A stretch of 64,000 nucleotides of DNA, taken from Lunularia cruciata (lineage: Eukaryota > Streptophyta > Marchantiopsida > Lunulariales > Lunulariaceae). Of this stretch, positions 54,490 to 64,000 are shown one piece after another; the first letter of the stretch is position 1; each line of letters begins with the position of its first letter. The notes below the pieces were generated by a model. The model did no database searches. It was not told the origin of the DNA and worked only from the letters and a program-made list of their open reading frames with translations. The translations under genes were made by a program, and so were the position numbers. The stretch is from contig OX419756.1 of NCBI GenBank assembly GCA_948567375.1, positions 9,119,001 to 9,183,000 on the forward strand. The letters are read 5' to 3'.

Positions 54490-54494
54490 ATATC

Positions 54495-56340
54495 CTTAAG
54501 TTCTTGAATGTTTCTTCTTGTTTGGTGATACACTCAAGGTTTTTTTATCTTCCTCAATAGATCAATCAATAGTGTTGCAAACTTGGCAATCAATTAAATC
54601 CCCAAACTTCCATGGCATCCTTAGGAGTGGGCCAATCAATTATGGCTTCAATTTTCTCCTCTTCTAGCTTGATCCTTTCCATTGAAATGTTAGGGCCCAA
54701 GAAAGTAATTTAGTGAGCACAAAAGGTAGTGCTCTTCATTCAAAATAACCATACCTTGAATGAAAGGCCATCTTCTGCACATTTTCTCCATGGAATTTGC
54801 CAATAGCTAGTTCAAAGATCCATTTTTGAAAACTATCATGATCCACTCAATTGATCCAACAAGTCATCAATATGAGGCAAGGGATATTCATTCTTCACTC
54901 TTTTTTCTTTTATTAAGACCATAATAGTCAATAAAAAATTAAAGTTCTCCATCCTTCTTTAGTACAAAAAAATATTGGTGCTCTCTAAGAGTATATACTA
55001 CGTTGTATAAAATCCTTTTCCAACAACTTGGTCAATGTTATTTGAAGTTCTTCCAACTCCTTTGGTGAGAGTTGATAGATTGGTTTACTTGATCTTGAAG
55101 AGTGTACCTTAATCAAAAGGTAACAATAATGTTTTGAGGACAAGAGAAACCCCAAGAGAAAAAAAAGAGGAGCATCTTTTCTTTAATCCTTAATACTATG
55201 ATGCTCCAAAGGAGCACCTTGTCTTTATTATATAGCAAAGAAGATCCACTCAAAGGAAGCTACACCCTTGGATCAGATACATGGACTAGTGACATGTCAA
55301 CAAGCTACACCTTTAGATCAGCTACATGGATTGGTGACATGTAGATCCTTGTCCTATTTGGTTGGTCAAACAAGTTTGACTAGAAGGAACGTTTGAGGAA
55401 CCTTCTTATAGGAAGCTCAGAATAGCATGGATGAGGTACCATTGGAAAGCTCTTGATGAGATAAATAAGAAGAAGGAAAGAAGGCAATATTTTCTCTCGT
55501 GAAGGGGAAAAATATTTTGAGGCCTAATTCATCCTTTTAGGCCCTTGAAATTGGCTTTGAAGTTTTTAGGGTGTTTTAAGCCTCTACCTTATTAGTGAAA
55601 GTACTCTTTTGGTGACACCTCTATCTTAGCTACATAAACTATCATATATAATATCCCTCAAGAAATTACCAAGCCAATTTCCATATCTAGATAATCTGTT
55701 TAGCTAGTGTTGTTACATTAATCCTTTGGAAAGATCGTCTAGAAACAAGTCTCTAGATTGAACTATATGATCAACCACTACTTTTTGAATCTTTTGATCC
55801 TCATAAGAGTCCCTTTGTGCAATAAGTTTTATCCATATCATAAAAATCAGAACATTTTCTTGCAGAGCTTGCTCTATAGTTATTACATCAATACATTTCC
55901 CGTCTTGGGACTAATTATTCTTATGTGTCTTTCTCAAAGATAATGGACATCCTAATTGGTAATTCTTATCTTGGTATTTGAATTTTTCATCAATTTGAGC
56001 TTTGTGATGGTCAAGCCAAGGAAGACATAGATGATGTTGTATTGTAAAGGGATTATTACTAATCTCATGCTCTCAAAATACTCTTTTCTAATATTGAATA
56101 GGTTGTTAGGTGAAAATGTGGAACCCTTTCTATGATTTGCCATCATTATTTTGCTACCTAATACCAATTGTATAGGAGTACGTAATTCATTTTCAAATTG
56201 CATAGACATGCAATTCTCAAAACTCCCACAATCTACCAGTATTTACAACCATGATTGGACATCATACCTTGCAAGTGGATCAAACTTGCATATGTCAAGC
56301 TCTCAATCCCATTAGAACTTATTAGTTCCTAATAAGTGGT
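54495..56340 (-). pseudogene. M4 RT and protease remains
   Basis: 54495-55123 carries RT pieces: DLLDQLSG-, GYWQI- and KKDGGL-like stretches are discernible on the minus strand near 54780-54990. 55718-56340 holds the protease-RT linker and protease; a frame at 56209-55952 reads MSMQFENELRTPIQ, the ISMQVAKELGIPIK segment. Interrupted by LTR C. Confidence 0.65.
55124..55717 (-). mobile_element. solo LTR, family C, copy 2
   Basis: Minus-strand copy of the LTR at 42261-42996: it starts TGTAACAACACTAGC at 55717 and ends near 55124-55130. It keeps ggtgtcaccaaaagagtac, the ctaattcatcc region and the tatataataaagac box, but lacks the second 156-bp unit. The left end is uncertain by a few bases; flanks gtaa/ttaa are compatible with a short target duplication. 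Confidence 0.65.
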
Positions 56341-58400
56341 CATTGAAGTCTTAGCACTACTTATTGTTGATAGAGGGAAGTCATTAATTTTATTGCACTT
56401 ACCTTAGGGTTCTTATAGATGATTATTTATTAGTATTGAGAGGTGTTGCTGGAGGCAATTAATTATACTCTATTGGTAAAAAGGCTACATTAATATGTGT
56501 ACACAACAAAGGAAAAGACTATAACACACATGGTGCATGTGTGTGGTATTGTCATATTGAGCTTTGTATTATAAATACTTGAGAGATATTATTTATATAG
56601 AGATAAAGGATGGTTTTATATTAATCATGATTAGTAAAAGTTAGTCATAGCTAAGGGACCTTACTTTAGAGGAAGTGGAAAAGATAAGCATCACTATTTT
56701 GGATTCTTCTATAGTCCAAGGATAGCCCATGTGAAAGAATCCTTGACTTAGTGATTGGGTCAATATAAGGTCAGACGCTTAGTGGAATATGCCCATATGG
56801 ATGGATATTCCTTTATACTTTCTGACTTTACTTGACTTTTAGCCTAGTAACTTGAGTTACTATGGTAAATAATAACTTTAATGCATAACTATTTCACAAG
56901 TAAATAAACAAGGGGTGAGGAAGTACTCACTATCCTTTCATTTGCAACTATCTCTCTCTCATTGAGTTCTTTAGTGAGTAATGTCTTGAGTCTTGGAGTG
57001 TTTGCCTTGGAAGAGTATGATGGAGTTGGGGTTTCTTGCCTTTTTAGTCCATAGTGCGCTAACATAATAGCCATTAGAGGTTTGTTCTGAGTGAGAGACA
57101 AGCCAACTCACAAGACAACCAAATGGAAGGAAGACATTGAGAAAGTGAGGAACCTACACAAGGAAGAATGTAGGAAGTTGAATGTATTATTGCAAGAGAA
57201 CCATGAGATTAAGAAGCAAAACACCTCACTTGTTGTAGAGCAAAATACCTTCCAAGAAGAAATTCAAAGATTGTAAGGAGATTTGAGAGCTCTTTGGCTT
57301 GAATAGAAGCAAAGGCAACAAGGGCATAAAGACAAACTGCAAAGTTAAGATGCAAAGATGACAAGCATCCAAGGTGAGTTGGAGGGAGAAAAGTTAAAGA
57401 TCATTACCATAGAGTTACAAATGGCTAAATACAAAAAAGAAGTAGCCAAAGAATTGAAGAAGGAGACAGAGGTAGAAATCATTAGACTAGAAAAAGATTA
57501 TACAAGAAGTTATAGCCAAAGTTAGTGCATTGGCAACCAACTTAGTAGAAGAGAAATATCAAAGAGATCATCAAGGAGTTAGAAGATCTTTGGGATCAGC
57601 TAGTAGCCATTAAAGAAGAGGGAGAAATAGGTAGGCTAATCAAAGCAAGCTACATGAGTTAAAATAGCAAGTTCAAACCCTAAGTTGTCATAAGCTCAAA
57701 CTCAAGCTTATGACAATCAAAAGATGGATCCATTCTTCCTCAACTAAGAAAACATCTAGATAGAAAATTTCAAGAAACCTATGATACAATATTATTTAAC
57801 ATTACAAACTATAAGGAGTAGATTGAATTCTTCTCTAGGAAAACTAGAGGTGAGGTAGTTTTTTGTAGTAGTTTTTGTACCAAAGAACCTTCACTAAATA
57901 AAGATTCTTTGTAGTTGTAGTAATCTTTGGAGTAAGATAAGGATATCATAAAATGACAAAGTATGGAATTTCTTTGAAGAAGAATTAACATCTTTACCAA
58001 ACATGTGATAGTCAATTAACAATGTATAGACTAGCATGATAGGATTAGACAAAGATGATAAAAATCTCAAAGTATAGTGTAGATATAAGGAAGCACAATC
58101 TTTGTAGATCTTTGCACTTCCTCAATTATTAGATTTTTTTCAATCCAAGTAGGGAAGTACTATTTAAGATTTTGTATCAGTGTAAATATTCATTCAATGG
58201 AAGACAAATAAAGTGAAAGAGCCAAAATCACTTAATTTTTTTGCTTGATTCTAAGCATTTATGTTAGGTCTTTGTTGATTGTAAGTAATCTTTGTAGTAG
58301 GAACTTGAGTAATTAAGTGTGTGTGGTCATTAGTTACTTGTGGCTAGGATTTGTGATCCCAGGTAGTTTTGAAGAAGCAAAGCAATGCCTTGATTGTGTT
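56341..58400 (+). pseudogene. D3a, coiled-coil part of a D-family copy
   Basis: The stretch 57113-57660 reads as Lys/Glu coiled coil with stops (VRNLHKEECRKLNVLLQENH) and resembles 43650-43800 of D2 (VKCLVARE / LLQENRELKKR). 56341-56519 is probably its 5' continuation, interrupted by a family-B solo LTR. 57700-58400 is a non-coding tail without clear motifs. Confidence 0.4.
56520..57112 (+). mobile_element. solo LTR, family B, copy 3
   Basis: 593 bp, tataacacaca...actcaca. Perfect 4-bp target copies AGAC at 56516-56519 and 57113-57116. About 90 bases present in the other two copies are missing between two ttttggat words near 56698. It is more diverged than copies 1 and 2. Confidence 0.85.
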
Positions 58401-58429
58401 AAGTGATCTATAGTGTTGATAGTATCATA

Positions 58430-61400
58430 AGAGCAAAGACAAAAAAGAGTCACATTGAAGATGTGAAGATCCTTTAAATCCAAACAAACAACTTACTTGA
58501 GTAATAGTCAAGTGATCTTCTTTGAGTATTTATACCAAGCAAAACCAATGAATGGAGCAGCTATGTTTTGATCAAGGGCAAGAAAACTTGCAAGAACAAT
58601 GAACAAGGAAGAAGAGTGAATTTGTTGTCTCCTTTCATTGTCTATTTCTACATGGAGATGGATTTACTAACCCCAGAAGAAGAGATGAAGTACCCAAACC
58701 ACTTCTTCCTCATAGGGCATTTTCCGACAAACCCAAAGAACAAGCACTGAAGGTACAAAAGTACTCAGGGAAGATGCAAGATTAGACCATATAGGGAATT
58801 ACATGGAAATGAAAGAGGCTAACAACACTTTGGGCTTCAAGAAGCAAAGGCAATTGGAGATTGCTATGCAACTAATACTTGAGAAACTACTTGTAACTCC
58901 TAGGCCAAACCCAAATGCTACCAAGAGGACAAGGAATATCCTCATGGAGGAAGAGGAGGGGGATGATGAAGAAGAAGTCCAAGACAAAGGTGGCATTGGG
59001 CTACAACCAGATCCCACTCTAACAACCAACAAACAATGGTTCACAAGGATTGTAATATTGTTAGACAAGGATGTGATTGAAGATCAAGGTGGAGACGTAA
59101 AATATACCCTAGCCCAAAATAAGTGGTTCTTTCCAGGAACTAATAATTTCAAGGAAGAAGAACATACTAATAATTTCAAGGATGCCCCTAGAAAATATGA
59201 TGGAGAAGTTGGACCTTCTAGCCCCTAAGAAGAGTTTGGTAGAGAGTTTGGAGATGATGAAATCCCCTCTATTCCTACCCATAAGAGAAGCAAAACTAAG
59301 CAAGAAGGAGTCCTTCATGTGAAAGAGGTGCTCAAGGCAGAAGGTGTAGGCTCCTATCAAGACAAGGAAGGACATTAGACTAAAGGTGGACTTTGAGGAC
59401 AATAAAACAAGATAGACAAAGGATCATCAAAGATGGAGGTATCAACCATGAAAACATTGATATTTGAGCAAAGGGAACCTACCATCTTCATTGACATTGA
59501 GAGGGAGGAGAGTGGTACCTTGGATTTGTTTAAAATGGTAAGAAGGGAGATTTTGAGCAAGAAGGAGACCAGGCCACAATAGTATGACTTTCTCAATTAG
59601 TGGTATACAAGGTCAGCCCAAATTGGAATTGGTGCATCAACCACTCCTTGCATATGCATAGCACCAAGAAAAGATCACCAACTATGTTACACTCATTAAC
59701 CATTTACAACAAGTAGCATAGGAAGTTGCATTGCAAAGAACAAAGGCACAAAATGAACTAAAGGAAATTCATGCTCAGCACCTAGAGATGGGTCAGTGGA
59801 GCAATGACTTGGCACATGAGGCATCCAAGCTTAAGGTAGAAAATGTAGTTTTGGAGAAAGAAGTTCAAGAAGAAAGGATGCTGAGGCAAAACACATCCAA
59901 GTTGAAGGAGGAAGAAGCACATCAACTAGCTCAACTGGAGGAGAAGGTGAAGGCCCAAGTGGAAGAAATTGACACACTTAAGGAAGAAGTGGAAAAGGTA
60001 ATGGTGTCCTTTGTAGCAATAGAATTTTGTCATCAAGGGGAGCTGCAAGTGGCCAAAATCTAGGTGAAGAAGCTCACAGAAAGTATCAAGCCAAAGGAGG
60101 AAGAATGCAAGAAGGATTGATCAGCCATTCAAGGAGAGATTGTTGTCGAGATGAAGGAGAGTTGGACCTAGTTCAACTTGGAGATAGCACAAGACCATCT
60201 TGAAGAAATTGCAAAGGAGTTACCTAAGGCCTCCTTGGAGAATTAAATTCTTGGGGCTCCAGATCCCAAGCACACATGCTTACAACCAAGGTGTACACAA
60301 ATGACTGCCTATAGCAACTATTCAAAAAGTTAATGAAACACACCTTGAAGAAGCCCAAGGAACAGGTAGAATTGTTGATCAAGGTTTGTAAGGACAAAAG
60401 TAGCTCCTTGTAATAGTTTTTAGAACAAAGACAATTATTAGCATGAGGGAAATAGGTAGAAATTTATTAAGTGTAGAATGCACCCTTGACATGAAATTCT
60501 CTTTGGCCTCAAATGATATCTTTGTCTTGATATATATCATTGCCTAGAAATAAATTTTGACTTAGGACTCAAAATGATTGTAGGAGTGTAAATCCTTTTG
60601 AAGTAAACAACAAGTAGTGGTTGTGATTGCAATGGTTGAGTAGTCACTTCTTAATTAATTGTGCTTAAGAGAAGATCAATAGGTAGGATCCGTGATAACC
60701 AAAGCAGGTGTAATTAGAATATTTTTAACACTTTTAGCCACTGATTATCTTCATCTCAAGAGTTAGGAAACTGTATATATTGTAGGTGACCCAAAGAATG
60801 TCCACTTTTTTCATAAACAAAGTATTCAACTTAAGGATCTCTTCTAAATCTTTGTGTTGGATTGATTTCATTGACATCTTTGATTATGTAGGTGATCAAG
60901 TAGAGGTGGGGAATCTTGTAGTAGGAGTGTGTGTTTGAGTACTTGCTCAAGAAACTCACATTGAATCAAGAAAGTTACCCTTGATGTTCTGAACAAGCAA
61001 GTCAATGTGAGGAAGGGTTTTGAGAATGATGGAACACTGCAAGTACCTTGGAATAGAAAAACCAAGTAGAAAATAGATTTTGGATTTGTTGAGACAACAT
61101 CTTCTAGGAAGAGAGGCACCAAGTCAATGACAACATCAGGGTGAAAGCACGTTTGGACTGAAAACCAACCTTTAGGGTGAAATAAACCTATGGGAAGGGA
61201 ATAGCCATGGGAGTAAGAGAGGCTTTTCAAGAAGAAGAGGTCTTTGGCATGAAGTGAACAACCACTATCAAGAGCTTATTAGATTAGATCTTTTGTGAGA
61301 GTGGTTGTTTATTTCTCTTTTCATAAGGTGCCACAATGGGTGTCTCTACCCTCTTTTGGGAGTGGTTTTTGCCCAAGAGGTTAAACAAGTAAGAGGAGAC

Positions 61401-61490
61401 CACCTATGACATTATGACACTTTATTCTCATTTCTTGTCAACCTATTCTTACTGATTATGATATTACTACATCAACATTGGGTTCTCACA
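58430..61490 (+). pseudogene. D3b, best preserved copy of the coiled-coil coding repeat
   Basis: Homologous along its length to D1 (36850-40400). 58568-58750 contains YMEMDLLTPEEEMKYPNHFF. 58803-59228 (141 codons open) starts MEMKEANNTLGFKKQRQLEI and leads to a strongly acidic stretch (EEEEGDDEEEVQD). 59731-60063 (110 codons open) is a coiled coil (QHLEMGQWSNDLAHEASKLK). A tail of about 1.4 kb ends in tactacatcaacattggg. Stops between these blocks show decay or introns. No polymerase, transposase or known domain was recognised. Confidence 0.5.
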
Positions 61491-62920
61491 ATCTTCTATT
61501 CATCTCTCTTGTTGGTTTCTTATGTTTCTTTTGTTCTATCAAAATGTTCTTTATTTCAAATTCTCTCCTTGTGTTGATTATCACACTTTTTTTACTCACT
61601 TATTAGGTCTCAATCTGATATAATGGTGACTTCTGAAAGTTAAGCTTTCTATGGATCCTCTTCTCTACTACAACATTGGATTTCTGAAAGTTTCAATGAC
61701 ATAGTAGATCTTTATAATCTCTCTCAAGGAAACATGACTTACCTTCCAATACTATATTAGCTACCATCTAGAGTGTAAGTCAAGAATCTATAGGAAGTAG
61801 ATTTTAGAGCAGAATACAAAGTGATGCTAATATTACATTCAACTTAAATAATGGTCATTCTATGGACCACCCGTTAAACTACTACTCTATAGCAAGATGG
61901 TCATCTCTCAGTTCATTTGAGGGAAGAATGGAGTGAAAAACTGAAATCTAATCCCTTTTTGTCCAATTAAGAACTTTGACACCCCTCCAATTGAAGTTAT
62001 GGAGCTGACACTATAGATTTGCGAAAGCTTCTCAAATAAAGTGATTATGAGCCAACATTATAGAATTTTTTTCTCTCATGGAACTCTGCTTCTACTTCCC
62101 TACTTCTCTTTGTAGGCAATGGCACTCTAGCACTTTTGTGTAATGAATATGTGGGAACAAGGAAAGAAATTGAGGAAGTTCAATAAAATATACCCTAGAT
62201 ACAACTTTTACACATCAAGGATTTTATGGAACATGGAAACCCATGTGAGGTGGATAAGTTGTCTTCTAGAGTAGGTCACGTACCAAGGTAAAAGCATCAA
62301 AATTGTTTGTCTAGAGAAGCAACCAATGCCGAGAAAGAATGATGAACATTTGCACTAATCTTGTCTAAAATGAAAGTCCGAATAGACACACACAAACAAG
62401 TATTTAACATTGTCATGTCCAAATAGTCAATCAAAGTAGAGACATCATATAGACTTTGTCACAATGTCATATTTCAATAGCACATGAAACAACCATATCT
62501 AACAATTGATTTGTAAGCAATCAAGCTTTCTACTATTTGTTTTGGTAGATGTTTTCACTATATAGATTTTTTTAATTTTGGGCCCATCAGATGTAGGCAA
62601 GACCAACAATTTCCACTCTTGCAAGTTGCAATTTGGATGGAACAATTCTCACTCTTGCAATTTTCAAAATCTGACAAGAACTATTATAATTGGAAGTAGG
62701 TCACATTGCAGTATTATGACATTACCCTGATTCTCCATGATTCTACTATGATACCTTGTGAGAGATCAATGACCAGGCCTCCTTGTTTTTGGAAATGTAC
62801 AAATAAAATACAAAAATACCAAAAATAAGACTCAAGATTATTCTGAAAATAAGCAACCATTGATTGATTGAAACTCTAGAATGGCCCTATGTTTACCTTT
62901 TGAGTGGCTATCAACCACAA
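61491..62920. other. no recognisable gene
   Basis: AT-rich sequence with only short frames. No LTR, primer site or coding motif was found. Confidence 0.35.
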
Positions 62921-63036
62921 TTAGAAGGATTCTCATTCCTTGCACAGCCAATTTGGGACATTATGAGATTATAGACACACTTAGAAGGATTCTTAGTACT
63001 TACACAACCAGATTGGGACATTGTGAGATGATATGA
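62921..63036. repeat. 60-bp tandem duplication
   Basis: The unit ttagaaggattct..tt..cacaacca..ttgggacatt.tgagat starts at 62921 and again at 62981. Confidence 0.85.
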
Positions 63037-64000
63037 TTTATTTGCAGAAAACATGCAGAGCACAAGAAAATTTATCACGTGTGAGGTTTACTTACAGGAT
63101 TGGGAAAATGACATTGTATGCTTCACTTGCTGAAAAAATTGCAAAGTAGAAAGATAAGAAGAGAGTTTCTCGAGTACGAGGTTACTTGCAAAATACACAA
63201 AGAAGAATTTCTTGCCATTGAGTTGAAGTGTGGAGGTTTCCATATTGAAGATATGAAGGGAAGAATTATTTGCACGTTAGTTTGGAGTTTACTTGCAAAG
63301 AAAACTTGCTTGCTATTTCAATTCCAGTTTTTGAATGTGGTTTATTTATTAATTTCAGTTTTCAATGGTGGTAATTTTTTATTTTAGTTTCAATTTTTGA
63401 ATGTGGGGTGAGAAAACTTGCTTGCATCTATATCAAACTCAATCTTGTGAAACTTACAAGGTGTCTTCCCTGGGTTAGTTTAGTTTATTTTATTTATATA
63501 CATCAATGCCTTTGTTCAAGTGATTATGATTGTTTCTAAATATTCACCGCCTTTATGGTGGCCTTTTATTTCTCAATATGGGGTTATCTTTGTGATGACT
63601 TGAACTGTGAAACCAATCATCCTTCCAAATGGAGGGGTGCTAATTTTCTGATGACGTTTTGTTCCATGTTACTTATAGGTTTTAACTTCAAGGAAGCGTG
63701 GGCTTTAGTTGCATTCAACAATATGCCACCTAAGAAACTCATTGCTAAGCACATTGAGAAATTTGGATTGATGATTTTAAGGCTCAAGGTCTAAATTCTT
63801 CTAGAGTGACAAGTGTGTGTTGCTTTTGCACCATTTTGGCAAAGATGAAGATGTTGGGCACAAGCTTAAGGCAACAACTGATATAAAATATTTGACTCAT
63901 TCCGAAGTTACAAATATGAGTCTAATTTTTTGGGGCAACATTCAAAAAAATGGATTGTGTATCCGCAATTTTCAACTAGTGAAGATAGAGAGTTCTTTTG
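63037..64000. other. AT-rich end of window, short frames only
   Basis: Two plus-strand frames (63118-63387, 89 codons; 63555-63794, 79 codons) show no motif I recognise. The phrase ttacttgcaaa recurs (63184, 63292), as does tttttgaatgtgg (63331, 63389), suggesting old duplications. Confidence 0.3.

Larger units (their letters stand above)
46721..56340 (-). mobile_element. M4, old family-A chromovirus relic
   Basis: A minus-strand element with a 3' LTR at 46721-47185 and decayed pol at 47186-49081, 54495-55123 and 55718-56340. It is interrupted by P2 (49082-54489) and LTR C (55124-55717). Homology stops near 56340 at the protease/gag border; gag and the 5' LTR are absent. It is clearly older than M1-M3: matches are patchy and the LTR is very divergent. 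Confidence 0.8.

Overview
The window looks like nuclear DNA of a land plant. It has an intronless germin-like protein gene with a secretory signal, a plant-style BTB/POZ gene, a Ty1/copia remnant and many Ty3/gypsy chromovirus copies, all at a gene density typical of a large, repeat-rich genome. I cannot place the species; nothing seen is specific to flowering plants. No rRNA, CRISPR or bacterial feature was seen.

Layout. 1-9.8 kb is the only gene-bearing part: an unrecognised open frame (331-816), a GC-rich degenerate repeat patch, a broken Myb/SANT (trihelix-like) gene on the minus strand (1703-3024), a four-unit 27-bp minisatellite (3547-3653), a germin-like pseudogene (4021-4735), a compact copia element on the minus strand (5331-6850), an intact BTB/POZ gene (7338-8042) and an intact germin-like gene on the minus strand (8744-9436). 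The two germin copies lie in inverted arms of about 1 kb that bracket the copia element and the BTB gene.

9.8 kb to the end is mostly repeats. One chromovirus family, called A here (LTR about 425 bp, initiator-Met tRNA primer site, gag-protease-RT-RNase H-integrase-chromodomain), occurs as: E1 (+, 13325-17699, old); M1 (-, 18673-36769, target duplication CTAGA); M3 (-, 21441-32573, inserted in M1, TAATG); M2 (-, 21595-27082, inserted in the 3' LTR of M3); a solo LTR (38730-39154); an LTR relic (45575-45892); M4 (-, 46721 to about 56340, old); and P2 (+, 49082-54489, inserted in M4, ATATC). A second LTR family, B (about 690 bp), occurs as three solo LTRs, each with a perfect 4-bp target duplication. 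A third, C, occurs as two. Underneath lies an unrecognised, decayed coiled-coil coding repeat, called D here, in at least three places: split around M1, at about 41.4-45.6 kb, and at about 56.4-61.5 kb.

No chromovirus copy looks able to move by itself: all carry stops, frameshifts or lost catalytic residues, and many of the nonsense changes are C-to-T or G-to-A. The LTRs of family A carry perfect inverted GAA/TTC arrays that match the plant heat-shock element. This is the most interesting regulatory signal in the window. It suggests, but does not prove, a heat-responsive retrotransposon family.
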